Shown: positions 44,401-53,249, numbered from the stretch's first letter. The stretch is DNA of 64,000 bases from Aldrovandia affinis (GCA_029706075.1 JAINUG010000015.1:6346154-6410153), one strand, 5' to 3'. The notes: generated by a model from the sequence alone, not told the origin. Made by a program: numbers and translations.

Positions 44401-47400
44401 CGACTTACAATATGTGCATTAATACATGGTAGGAACAATCATAGTTTGCTCAAGAGATAAGTGCAGTGATACAGCGATAGACATCATTGCAGGCAGCTGC
44501 ATACCATTCCTGTAACACTGGGAAGGAAAAGGTACATTTTTTTCTTCTTTTTTTAAAAATAAATGAGGAGACACACTCACACTCACACGTGCGCGTACAC
44601 ATCAATATCCACATACTGTATACTCCTACATAACCGACTACCGCACATGCGATTTACCTGATTATCCACTGGCCTCATTTAGGTGCCAGTGTCTAATTGG
44701 AGATTGAAAGCCTGGTGAAGTGCCAACCTTGATGGTAGTCCTGTACGTTTACTAGTTAGCGACCTAATACTGCCGTTGTCATTGCGACACTCGTCACTGT
44801 GTAAGCAGCAAAACCTGTCAAACCTTTCCGTGCCTGTAAACAGTGAAAGATGTTGTGAGGGGCAAAATACCAACAAGCGGATAAAGCTCTGTTTGCATAG
44901 TTTATGCAAGCATGGGACCCAGGGTATTGCAAACTCTGGACCCATTTTATTTGAGAAAGTAAAGATCATTCTCATTCACTGTTTAACGGAAATGCGGACT
45001 TCAAACGTTGGGCGGCTGGCTAAGCAGGTTTAAAGCCGCCATGGCATCAAATTGCTGAGTGAGAGACGGTAGAATCATTGTCGAATTAAAGGACGTCATT
45101 GCCACACATCAACATGCCAGTGATCAACTTTACAACTGCGATGAAACTGGGCTTGTATTTAAAAATGCCTGCCCAATGGCACCTTGGCAGTGTCCACTGA
45201 GAAAACCACTGTCGGATTCAAAGCAGCAAAGGACAGGGTGCCACTCGTGCTGGTCATAAATTAGTCGTTTAAAAGTGGTCTGTTGAATAAATGAACTGCT
45301 GTTTATCTGACCTTTCTTGTATCCACATCCTGACATGTACACACACACACACACACACACACACCACATCCACACTTACACATGTACACACACATCCACA
45401 TCCACATATTTACACATGTACACACACACACACACACACACATACATACACTTACACATACACACACACACACACATCCACATCACTAACTTACACATGT
45501 ACACACACATATCCACACACTGACACATGTACGCACACATCCACATACCTACACACTGTACACACACATCCACATACCTACACCTGTACACACACATACA
45601 CATCCATACACTTACACATTTACACACACATCCACATCACGTACTTACACATGTACACATCCATACATTTACACATGTACACACATACACATCCATACAC
45701 TTGTACATGTACACACACATCCACTTCCACACACTGACACATGTACACACACATCCACATGAAGAGAGAAGCACACATACCTTTAGAACTTCCTTATCAT
45801 GTGTCAAGAGCAGCAGCAGAAACGAACACCCACTCAGTATTAATAATATAATATATGCCATTTAGCAGACGCTTTTATCCAAAGGGACTTACAGTAGTGA
45901 ATGCATACATTTTCAGTATATGTGGCCCCAGTGGGGACATAATATTTTCACACCCCAGTCATGTCATTGCCATTGATGTATTTTATTCAGATTAAGTGTC
46001 TTGATAGTGTGTTGCCTTTTTCATTCTTTTGATTAATTCTTTTAAATTGTTCAGGAACCCTTTGCCCAGAGCAGCCCTACATACATTCCGAGCGGTGCGC
46101 ACCCTGCTGGCCAAACCGGAGAATTGTCTGCTGAGCCTGAGCCACAGCGACAGGGCCAGTGGTCTGGTGAAAGACAGTCTGAGCATGGCCTCACACTCGC
46201 ACAGCAGCAACATTGACAAGGTATCCCTGCACGCGCCTCCCATCTTTCAGTCTCCAAGCCACAATCCATGCACATGTCACACTCATCACACCCTAGACCC
46301 CAGCCAGACCCCTCCGCCCCTCTGGCAAACTGACTGCCCCATCCCTCCGGGCGCCCGGCAGCCACTCCTCGCGGTCTCGCCTCTTCTCTGTCCTGACCCC
46401 TCGGTGGTGGAATGACCTTCCGCAATCGGTCAGGATCACGGAATCACTTGCGGTCTTCGGCAGGAGACTCAAAACCCACCTTTTCAGACTCCACTACCAC
46501 TGAATTCTGTACATCTAGCCAATTGTCATCACCACTCCTTACTTGTTCAATACTTCTTATTATGTATCCCTGCTTACTCCTCATTTAAAAAAAATATAAA
46601 ATGATGTACTAACCTTTTCCTTCCCAGTGTTACAGGTATGGTATGCAGCTGCCTGCAAAGATGTCTATCGCTGTATTACTGCACTGATCTCGTGCGCGAA
46701 CTATGATTGTTCCTACCATGTATTAATGCACATATTGTGAGTCCCTCTGGATAAGAGCGTCTGCTAAATGCTTAAAATGTCAAATGTATGTGCTCACGTG
46801 AAATTCCAGAATTTACTGTCTGCCTTGGCCAGAGCTGTTGTGCATTGTAGTTGCATTGCATGTGTCTGTTGTTGGGTGCAATGTTCCTGCAGTGCAACAC
46901 AGAGCTGAGCCACACCGCAGTGTGCATGAGTGTGCAGCTTAGTCACATTTAGCCGCGCGCGCCATTCACTTTCACATCACGCACTCAAAGGGACCTGTGA
47001 AGAATGAGCCCGTCGCAGTGGGAAATGCTTCTTTGCTGTGGACTGCACCGGAGAGCGTCATCTCTCTGAAGCAAACTAGAATTCCATCACAATGACAAGA
47101 TTATTTATTTAAACGCATTTTCTTTCTTGTCTCGTCCTTCAAATGTTACGTAAGAAAATTGCATTTGTGATGAGGAGATCAGGCGTTGTTTTGTGCGCCG
47201 TGCCGTGCAGCTTTCTCAGCTCGGCCCGTTACCCTCAGACGGATAGCAGATCCGTTGCCTTCCCTCGGGAGATGTGTCACGTCTTTTGTCCCTTAAATTA
47301 AAAAGAGCGTTCTTTTGTCTTTGATCCTCCTCGTCCCCAGCCACTAAAGGATTAAATGCATCTATATGCGCCGCTAAATGTGGGGTTTGTCACATTAAAC

Positions 47401-47415
47401 GATATTGCTCGTACT

Positions 47416-47456
<41 letters not shown>

Positions 47457-48614
47457 GGAGAACCAGCAAACAGAGAACAGCGAAGTGGCTGGTTATGTGT
47501 GCGTGGGTGTGTATGCGTACGTGCTTGTCTGTGTTTTTTCCGTGTGGCCACGTATGTGTGTACCCGTGTGTGTACGTGTGTGTGTGTGTGTGTGTTTTCA
47601 CATTGTGTACAAGTGTGTGTGTGTGTGTATGTGTGTGTTTTCACATTGTGTATGTGTGTGTGTGTGTGTGTTTTCACATTGTGTACGTGTGTGTGTGTGT
47701 GTGTGTGTGTTTTCACATTGTGTACGTGTGTGTGTGTGTGTGTGTGTGTGACATGCTCTTCTCCCTGTCCCAGCTGGTGATGCTGCTGCTGTGTGACCTC
47801 CTCCTGGTGTTGCGCACCAGCGTGTGGCGGCAGCGGCGGCGGCAGCAGCGGACCCCGGGGCCCGGTGGAGCCCGCGCCTGTCCCCAGGAGCTGTGCGGCT
47901 TCCAGCAGGACCTCCGCTCCCTCAGGAGGCTGGCGCTGAGCTTCAGGCCCGCCATGCGCAGGGTGAGAGAGCCCAGAGTCAGGGCCCGCTAATCTACACA
48001 GGGGAAAGAGCCAAAACAGAACCGCATCTGAAATATCACAACCAGGCTTTCAAATAAATAAACACAGAGATTTGATTGTTGACTGAAAAGACGAAGGGTG
48101 GAAGAGATGGAAGAGAAAAGAATACGCAGTGGAGCAGGTTAGGGCTGGTGGGCAGACAGGATGCGTTTAGTGAGTGGAGTTACCTGGACACCGGCTCTGC
48201 CAGCGTGGCGCTGGGATGTCTTCCTGGTGCTTGGCAGCCTCGCTGACTCCTCCTCCTGTCTGCAGCTGTTCCTGCACGAGGCTACGGCTCGGCTGATGGC
48301 GGGAGCCAGTCCCACGCGCGCTCACCAGCTGCTGGACCGTAGCCTGAGGCGCCGCGTCGCGCCCAGCAGCAGGGCAGGTGAGCCCGCGGTGCCACCGGCA
48401 CATACTTACAGAGCAGCCGAATAACTGCGAGCGCACGTCGCTGGATAACTGATCAGAAGCGCTCGCGTAAACGGACTGATCGATCAGTGCACAGTCTGTG
48501 CGAAAACGTGTATTGACATTTACATTGTGTAGATGCAAAGGCGTCCCTGACAACAAAGACATCAGGGCCCTTTTGTTGTGTTACTTTTGTTTAACTGATC
48601 TGTAATAATGAATT

Positions 48615-48655
<41 letters not shown>

Positions 48656-48962
48656 GTGTGTGTGTGTGTGTGTGTGTGTCTGTGTGTGTGTGTCTGTGTG
48701 TGTGTCTGTGTGTGTGTGTGTGTGTGTGTGCGTGTGGGCAGAAGGGAGCGAGGCAACGCTGGGACAGCGGGAGCAGGCGGAGGCGGCGATGCTGGCGTGC
48801 CGGTACCTGCCCCCCTCCTTCCTGTCGGCGCCAGGGCAGCGGGCGGGCATGCTCACCGAGGCCGCCCGCACGCTGGAGCGACTGGGCGACAAGCGCAGCC
48901 TCCGCGACTGCCAGCAGATGATCCTCAAACTGGGCAGCGGCACGACCGTCGCCTCCGCCTAG
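32626..48962 (+). CDS. srebf1: Sterol regulatory element-binding protein 1 (1a and 1c forms)
   Basis: Membrane-tethered bHLH-zip activator of lipid synthesis genes; Scap/Insig-controlled, cleaved by S1P and S2P in the Golgi, its N-terminal half then enters the nucleus. Exons (1a form): 32626-32719, 35077-35601, 38028-38200, 38721-38861, 39275-39493, 39644-39758, 39982-40151, 40488-40692, 40876-41069, 41352-41613, 42598-42764, 43219-43387, 43640-43748, 43875-43978, 44100-44232, 46055-46220, 47774-47962, 48266-48377, 48742-48962. Phases match throughout; 1155 residues (human 1147). Seen: acidic N-terminus, Pro/Gln-rich region, bHLH (about 349-400) with the family-specific Tyr in EKRYRSS, leucine zipper, phosphodegron-like [12 protein letters not shown] (about 444), first membrane segment (about 501-519) with NP, lumenal RNTL (S1P RxxL type), second membrane segment (about 560-585) and regulatory C-terminus. 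The [14 protein letters not shown] and FHYV-free C-terminus identify SREBP family; synteny says SREBF1. Confidence 0.96.
33361..33412 (+). repeat. (AC)n(TA)n microsatellite
   Basis: Compound dinucleotide tract between exons 1a and 1c of srebf1. Confidence 0.95.
33850..33873 (+). promoter_or_regulatory. srebf1: NF-Y / SRE-like module upstream of exon 1c
   Basis: ATTGG (33850-33854) and, nine bases on, ATCACCTCAT (33864-33873; 8 of 10 match to SRE-1). About 250 bp upstream of the 1c start codon. Mammalian SREBP-1c promoters carry an NF-Y/SRE/Sp1 complex for auto-activation. Motif inference. Confidence 0.4.
34120..34138 (+). CDS. srebf1: srebf1 exon 1c (alternative first exon)
   Basis: ATG GAT TGC ACT TTG GAA G then gtaaat: MDCTLE followed by Asp from exon 2. 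Mammalian SREBP-1c starts MDCTFE-DMLQL, so this is the short-acidic-domain isoform, driven by its own promoter. Same phase as exon 1a. Confidence 0.9.
34139..35076 (+). other. srebf1 intron 1c
   Basis: No repeat or exon recognised. Confidence 0.5.
35077..35601 (+). CDS. srebf1: srebf1 exon 2
   Basis: Encodes [20 protein letters not shown], then a long Pro/Gln/Ser-rich activation region ending NYSSQNGYT. 525 bp, acceptor gtgcacag, donor acag|gtacgg. Confidence 0.95.
36977..37253. mobile_element. Palindromic Tc1/mariner-type MITE, copy 2, with long internal hairpin
   Basis: Left end accggtcaaaagttttagaa as at 25497; the right end is decayed. Inner arms 37024-37092 and 37164-37233 (about 69 bp) are near-perfect reverse complements around a 72-base A/T loop. 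Located in srebf1 intron 2. Confidence 0.85.
37431..37615 (+). repeat. 60-bp minisatellite, three copies
   Basis: Unit begins cctgtatgtgtaaaaat and contains gcaaatataaatcaaacttg; about three diverged copies in srebf1 intron 2. Confidence 0.8.
38028..38200 (+). CDS. srebf1: srebf1 exon 3
   Basis: Encodes [20 protein letters not shown] ... [11 protein letters not shown]. The end aligns with QIQQVP of mammalian SREBP-1. Confidence 0.93.
38461..38489 (+). repeat. (AC)n microsatellite
   Basis: Pure AC run in srebf1 intron 3. Confidence 0.95.
38721..38861 (+). CDS. srebf1: srebf1 exon 4
   Basis: 47 codons, phase 0: [20 protein letters not shown] ... VQNTSMQ (human VLLQPHFIKADSLLLTAMK). Confidence 0.95.
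39275..39493 (+). CDS. srebf1: srebf1 exon 5 (bHLH)
   Basis: 73 codons, phase 0. Encodes [18 protein letters not shown], then [20 protein letters not shown] and [16 protein letters not shown]: basic region, helix 1 and loop. The basic-region Tyr of EKRYRSS allows SRE as well as E-box binding. A second donor-like agcg|gtaagc at 39361 would truncate it. Confidence 0.97.
39644..39758 (+). CDS. srebf1: srebf1 exon 6 (helix 2 and zipper)
   Basis: Encodes [20 protein letters not shown], then [18 protein letters not shown]: helix 2 and leucine zipper. Confidence 0.96.
39982..40151 (+). CDS. srebf1: srebf1 exon 7
   Basis: Encodes [59 protein letters not shown] matches the Fbw7 phosphodegron of mammalian SREBP-1 (TLTPPPSDAGSP). 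Confidence 0.95.
40488..40692 (+). CDS. srebf1: srebf1 exon 8 (first membrane segment, S2P and S1P sites)
   Basis: Encodes [26 protein letters not shown], then a Gly/Ala-rich lumenal loop with GRNTLG. The Leu-Cys S2P scissile pair and the Asn-Pro helix breaker are kept; the DRSR of mammals reads DHSR. RNTL fits the S1P RxxL motif. Confidence 0.94.
40876..41069 (+). CDS. srebf1: srebf1 exon 9 (second membrane segment)
   Basis: Encodes [20 protein letters not shown], then [20 protein letters not shown] and [11 protein letters not shown], the return helix and start of the Scap-binding C-terminal domain. Confidence 0.95.
41352..41613 (+). CDS. srebf1: srebf1 exon 10
   Basis: Encodes [55 protein letters not shown] ... 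[16 protein letters not shown]-terminal regulatory domain; close to mammalian SREBP-1. Confidence 0.95.
41688..42364. mobile_element. DNA transposon remnant with nested SINE-like repeat
   Basis: Ends aactggggtgggtttcccga (left) and tcgggaaacccaccccagtt (right) are about 22-bp inverted repeats. Inside, at 41945-42240, lies family A copy 2. No transposase. Target duplication not clear, so the superfamily is not assigned. Confidence 0.75.
41945..42240 (+). repeat. Interspersed SINE-like repeat, family A copy 2
   Basis: Shares cggctctgg..gggagtgcca, gtggttctggggtgcc, tcactgccggtcacagg and taattggctaccaaattggg with 17372-17715. Lacks the tRNA-like head (5' truncated). Confidence 0.8.
42598..42764 (+). 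CDS. srebf1: srebf1 exon 11
   Basis: Encodes [56 protein letters not shown] (human [24 protein letters not shown]). Notably GC-rich. Confidence 0.94.
43020..43190 (+). repeat. tRNA-derived SINE
   Basis: Head gcggcagtgtagtacagtgg, then ttagg-like body and a tail ctctGGATAagggcgtccgc, aatgcctgaatgtaaatg. Same family as the reverse copy at 13980-14180. In srebf1 intron 11. Confidence 0.75.
43219..43387 (+). CDS. srebf1: srebf1 exon 12
   Basis: Encodes [56 protein letters not shown]. Very close to human. Confidence 0.96.
43640..43748 (+). CDS. srebf1: srebf1 exon 13
   Basis: Encodes [20 protein letters not shown], then [17 protein letters not shown]. Donor gggg|gtgagt region is ambiguous by one base; the chosen site keeps phase. 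Confidence 0.93.
43875..43978 (+). CDS. srebf1: srebf1 exon 14
   Basis: Encodes [34 protein letters not shown] (human [20 protein letters not shown]). Confidence 0.95.
44100..44232 (+). CDS. srebf1: srebf1 exon 15
   Basis: Encodes [44 protein letters not shown]. Confidence 0.95.
44344..44540 (-). repeat. L2-type LINE 3' end, reverse orientation
   Basis: Reverse complement carries cagtgttacaggaatggtat, gcagctgcctgcaatgatgt, ctaccatgtattaatgcaca and the tail cgctctGGATAagagc. About 90 percent identical by eye to 46605-46790, in opposite orientation. Confidence 0.85.
45337..45760 (+). repeat. AC-rich minisatellite
   Basis: About 420 bp of acacatgtacacacacatcc-type units with variable spacing in srebf1 intron 15. 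Both strands show long low-complexity open frames (His/Thr/Ser or Cys/Val/Met), which are not genes. Confidence 0.9.
45846..45943 (-). repeat. Truncated SINE, reverse orientation
   Basis: Reverse complement shows cccactggggccacatatac, then ctttGGATAaaagcgtctgc. Same family as 51617-51775, head missing. Confidence 0.85.
46055..46220 (+). CDS. srebf1: srebf1 exon 16
   Basis: Encodes [55 protein letters not shown]. Both flanking introns carry inverted copies of the same LINE end. Confidence 0.95.
46320..46795 (+). mobile_element. L2-type LINE 3' end with RT C-terminus
   Basis: Frame from 46403 reads [33 protein letters not shown] then stop, the classic C-terminus of L2-clade reverse transcriptase. 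The 3' UTR ends cctctGGATAagagcgtctg, ctaaatgc. This is the tail shared with the SINEs in the window. Confidence 0.85.
46831..46906 (+). ncRNA. mir33: miR-33 precursor
   Basis: Mature 5p at 46840-46860 starts gtgcattg (seed tgcattg) and is identical to vertebrate miR-33a-5p as I know it. The 3p arm caatgttcctgcagtgcaac (46879-46900) pairs with it to form a hairpin with a loop around tgtctgttgttggg. It lies in the sense direction in srebf1 intron 16, the position of the miR-33 genes in SREBF introns. It represses sterol export and fatty-acid oxidation genes, complementing its host. Confidence 0.96.
47420..47453 (+). repeat. (CA)n microsatellite
   Basis: CA run in srebf1 intron 16. Confidence 0.95.
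47560..47750 (+). repeat. GT-rich minisatellite
   Basis: (GT)n blocks separated by ttttcacattgtgtac, repeated four times, ending 24 bp before exon 17. Confidence 0.9.
47774..47962 (+). CDS. srebf1: srebf1 exon 17
   Basis: 63 codons, phase 0: [20 protein letters not shown], an Arg/Gln-rich stretch ([12 protein letters not shown]), then [21 protein letters not shown]. Confidence 0.95.
48266..48377 (+). CDS. srebf1: srebf1 exon 18
   Basis: Encodes [37 protein letters not shown] (human [23 protein letters not shown]). Confidence 0.96.
48619..48731 (+). repeat. (TG)n tract at the exon 19 acceptor
   Basis: About 113 bp of TG dinucleotides, running almost to the acceptor gtgtgggcag at 48741. Confidence 0.95.
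48742..48962 (+). CDS. srebf1: srebf1 exon 19 (terminal)
   Basis: Encodes [73 protein letters not shown] then TAG at 48960-48962. Matches the mammalian C-terminus (LGGGTTVTSS). Confidence 0.97.
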
Positions 48963-51145
48963 AGCGGCACGCACACGGCAGAAAGCACAAAAACACAACC
49001 GCGCCCCCGCCCGGTCCAGCAGCGAGCCGCACAGGCAAAATGAACGGTCTGTCGGGGAAGAAAATCAGCCGACTCGGAGAGTGGCCTCTTCTCGTGCCCT
49101 TTTTTTGGTTCGCTTTATTTCAATCAATTCCTAATCGACAGGGTCATATTGGGTTTTAGGCCATTGAGCGATGGGTTTGCAGACCTTTAAAATGCACAGC
49201 CTATTGACTCCCCGTACAGGACCAAATCAATTTCCGATTCCCAATCTTCCCCAGGCTGTTTTTGAATTGATGTTTTGTCATTGATTCTTTTGCCATAATT
49301 GCCATTTATTTCATGTATACTGCAATGAAAATGCTGTGACTCCCCCCCCCCCAATCAAAGGTTTTTTTATACAAAGAAAGCTATGCCTTGACAGAGCTCA
49401 GCCACTGTGTGGTGCAAGCACGCCTGTTCCCATGCTGGCTTGCCTCTCACCCGATGATAATCGTTTTGGGCTCTGGGTAAATATGCACTGTTGGATAAGC
49501 CCCACAGCACACTTTGATCTGGTGTACATTTGGAATGCACACAAGGCTCTGTTTTCAGCCAAGGCTGGCATCTGTCTCTGTCCGTCTGCGTATCTCTCCG
49601 TCCATCTGTCCGTCTGTCTGTGTGTGCGAGGCGAGCAGCCTGAACGAGCACCTCTGTCATATGGTCCGGGGTAGAGGACTCCTCTTCTACACAGATATAC
49701 AGACTTGCACTACCCTAGCCGGGCTTAATTTAACACATGCTTTGTTGTCGTCACTTGATGTTTTCATAGTTTGATACGTTTTTTTTTGTGTGTGTGTGTA
49801 TATAGTTTATAAATCTATTTATAATCTTGCATAGAGCGTTTGAATGATCTGCATTTTTCATTTGTTTTGAATAATCGCTATTTTCCACCTGGACATTTTC
49901 CCACTGTTTACTGTTGCGTGGGGCTTGAGGTGCAGGGCCGTGCAGTGATGGGAGGGGGGTTTTTCTGTGGAAAGCCTCAGGTGATATTCATAAGGAAGCC
50001 ACAGGTTGCATATCTACTTGAAACATTTCAGTGAAACAGGGTTCAGACCAGGAACGGTTTCAGTTTCTGTTTTGAGTGTCACGCGTGTTAAGCGTGTCTC
50101 AAACCCTGCTCATGAGAAACAGTGTTACCTTTGTGAAAGCAGAAATGATTATTAGGTTTTTGTTGGTGCTCATAGGACATTGAGGGGATCAGGGTTGGGG
50201 TCCGTTCCATTTACATTCAGGGAATGAATTGAAATCCAGTAGATGACTTTAAACATTGCCACAGTGTTCAATGGAGATTTTTCAATTCATGAATTCGATT
50301 CGTTCCCTGAATTGGCTATATTGAAATGGAATTGACCCTGGAGGGGGTGGCCAAATCCGAGTAGTATTCTCACTCCCATTCTTTGATGTGTTATGAAGGA
50401 AGGTTTATTCGACCATCTGGTTATAGCACTGAAAATCAACCAGTCCTTCTAAAACAGTTCCATATGACTAGTTTTCACTAAAAGGATAAAGATAAAAATT
50501 GTTGTAAAAATGAAAATGTAAAAAATATGATTTATGGAGAAAAAAAAAAAAAAAGCATAGGATTTTAATGTGGGGTGAATTTAGCTTGGAGAATTTCACC
50601 CTGTCTAAATACCATATTTTCCTGAAAAGCACACGACCAGAGTAATTATTGTATCCAATAAGCTTGATGCTGTTCTACTTGTAGGATGTGTTAGGTTTTG
50701 TTGACAATTGCTGAGCACTGGAAAGAATGAGTGGGTCTTCAGAAAAATGTAATGTAAAAAAATGTACTGTAATGGCGTGTTGTCTTCTGAACTCCATTTG
50801 TGACTGGAAAGGTGAAATATTTCCTGCTGTTCAAGTTTCCTGTGTTCCTGTCCTTTTTTTAAATGAACCCCGGTGCTTATGTTTAAAATGTTTAAATGTT
50901 AGGTATCCATAAAACAACTACTGACAGTTATCCTTGATTCTTAGGCATAGTTTATTTTCAGAAGGACTTTTGCGACAGTATTTAGAATGGAAACACAAAG
51001 CACTTTAGCCAACATTTGATTAACAAGTCTAGTGAGAAGTGTAATCTATAGCAAAGAAGGAAATGGTGGTCTTTGTAATTATTTTCAAAACTAGCTGCCT
51101 CTGACTTGTATGTTGAAATTGTAAATAAAAATGTGATTTTTTAAC
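48963..51145 (+). other. srebf1: srebf1 3' UTR (inferred)
   Basis: About 2.2 kb with no gene. Ends at a candidate AATAAA at 51124-51129, followed by T-rich text and gtgatag..gtttgttttgt. Confidence 0.6.
51124..51129 (+). terminator. srebf1: Candidate poly(A) signal of srebf1
   Basis: AATAAA with downstream T/GT-rich sequence; the only good signal near the end of this stretch. Confidence 0.5.
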
Positions 51146-51616
51146 ATGCTGTTAAGTGATAGACCGTTTGTTTTGTTTATGGCAAACCATAGTGATTAAA
51201 GTACTCCTGGTCATGGTGCTTTGACAAATCATACAGTGTTCTGGTAGAATCACTTGCTTCATCTAAGGCTTTTGTTTTATTGAAGTTGTTCATTTATAAG
51301 CAGTTTATTTGTTTAGCTCGGAAGATGTACAGAGAGATCTGCTATCTTCTACAATGACAACCTTGGGTATTCTATGTGAGTGTAGAATGAGAGTGATTAG
51401 GTGGCCAGATGTGGAGTCAGTTTGGAGTTTTTACCAGGTTATTGGTTATTTTACTGTGTGCCATGGGTTCTTTAATTGAGTAATAATATGGAGTGAGAAC
51501 CATGATTTAACATCTAACCAAAGGATGGCACAATCTAGGACACAATGCCCCCATCGCTGCACAGGGTCCATATCTCTTTGCTCCAGGGGTGCCCCCAAAG
51601 TGCCCCTACTGACCCA

Positions 51617-51775
51617 TGTGGTTCTCTGTGGCTCAGTTGGTAGAGCACAGCGTTGGCAACGCTTAGGTTGTGGGTTCAATCCCCACTGGGGCCACATATA
51701 CTGAAAATGTATGCATTCACTACTGTAAGTCGCCTTGGATAAAAGCGTCTGCTAAATGGCGTATATTATTAACAC
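51617..51775 (+). repeat. Full-length tRNA-derived SINE
   Basis: tRNA-like head with A box (tggctcagttggtagagca) and B box (gggttcaatcccc), body acatatactgaaaatgtatg, tail cgccttGGATAaaagcgtct, gctaaatggcgtatattatt. The best preserved copy in the window. Lies between converging srebf1 and rai1. Confidence 0.9.
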
Positions 51776-52119
51776 CACTTCCAGCAGCAATGGTTTTCCC
51801 AGGAGGCCCCCCTTCCAAGTACTAACAAAGCCTAACTCCACTTAGCTTCAGCTGCTCTGTATATATAAGGGTGCACCAACAACAACTATAACAACTATAT
51901 GAGCACCTGAGACTGAACTGGCATCAATGTGTTGACTTTTCATGGCAACAAAATGGTTTCCATCGTATTTACAAGAGCATCTAACATCAAGAACATCTGA
52001 GATGTATTTACAGTAGAATATAACAAATAACTTCTGAAGGTGAGATTGACTGCAAAAACAAATTCCAACTAGAAAAGTAACATTCCAAAAGTCATTTTAA
52101 TTCATTCTTTTAATAACAT

Positions 52120-53240
52120 TTTATAGGCAATTACATATTTATTTTATATAAAATAAATATCTCTAAGAAATACTATACACAAGTATTTAAGTACATCACA
52201 TCTTACAATTAAACAGAATCAAATACTTATGTACACCATAAAATAACCAAAGTAAGAATTGCTAACTGTGATATCTGCTTTGCCTGAATGCCGACTATAT
52301 GTTTCTCTAATTGTGACAATGTGAACAGGCCACCTGTTTTGAGTTTTCCATTTACCTGGATGTCAATGACATGCCAGTAACATGGAGGAAATCAGAATGC
52401 TGTCAGTCTCGCTTCTGAACGGAAATGGGCACAATAGCATTTGAACGTTCTATTTGCCAATGAACATAAATTGAATTGTGCATAACATAGTATTTCCCTC
52501 CTTAGGCTGATTCGTGGTACAGAAATGCAGAATCTGAGAAGACTACCTTTGTGAGTTAGTGAGCTGAACATACAACACATAAGTGGGCATATTGGACGAC
52601 AAAATGATAACAATACAAAACTCAGTACAGACGCTGATGTGTACAATTCAATTTGTCACAGAATTGAAAATGCACATTGATATATCTTGGAAGAGCATTA
52701 TATTAAAGAACATCAAGTAGGCATTGATGCGTGACATCTTGAATCTGAATGCATTTGAATGTGACAACACTGAAATCTGAAACGTTTCAACATTTGATAC
52801 CGAGCGTGGACTCGCTCGTAACTGCTGGGTGCGTGCGCGCGCCACGTCAAGACAAATTATGCTTAAAACAACATATTTTTGTATTCAAAAACATAAGGAC
52901 GTTTAATTACAGACTACTCTGCTTTCAGCTAGGTTTCTCGTTAGTAGCAATGATAGAAGATTGTTCTTTTTATTTTAACCTGATCTTCCATTCAGGAAAG
53001 CAAACGGACAATGGTAGCGCTTCCAGAAAAGAAAACGGTGAGAGAAAGAGAAGAGAAATTTCAGAGAATAATATACAGTTGACTTGACCCAGTATCCGTA
53101 TTGCTGCTGTGGTGCTACGGGAGAGCTCCTGTTGGGTGTTTCACTGTAGTGTTAAGCTGTAATCCATATTGGCTTGTCAGCGGAGGGATGTGTGTCCTTT
53201 GATGCACTGCATAGGAGAGCTCCGTAAGGCTGGCTGGGCT
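52120..53240 (-). other. rai1: rai1 3' UTR (inferred)
   Basis: About 1.1 kb between the stop codon and a minus-strand AATAAA (52138-52143 on this coordinate). No other gene seen. Confidence 0.55.
52138..52143 (-). terminator. rai1: Candidate poly(A) signal of rai1
   Basis: tttatt on the plus strand, AATAAA on the minus strand, in a very AT-rich stretch, so chance matches are likely. Confidence 0.4.
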
Positions 53241-53249
53241 TTACAAAGC
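53241..53249 (-). CDS. rai1: rai1 terminal coding exon (Ala-Leu-stop)
   Basis: Minus strand: pyrimidine tract ttgttttgttttgtttccag, then GCT TTG TAA. Human RAI1 ends KRLP from the matching exon; here the end is KAL. Confidence 0.8.
   Translation of the reverse strand, partial: AL

Noticed and set aside
45291..45865. Long His/Thr and Cys/Val-rich ORFs on both strands
   Set aside because: Translation of the AC-rich minisatellite; no coding signal.
47356..47992. 195-residue plus-strand ORF with (CV)n repeats
   Set aside because: GT-repeat read-through into the real exon 17 in another frame; exon 17 proper is 47774-47962.
48581..49159. 180-residue ORF across (TG)n
   Set aside because: Repeat plus a wrong-frame reading of srebf1 exon 19.
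51617..51700. Possible functional tRNA gene
   Set aside because: A and B boxes present, but the acceptor stem is imperfect and the sequence continues into a SINE body and tail repeated elsewhere in the window.
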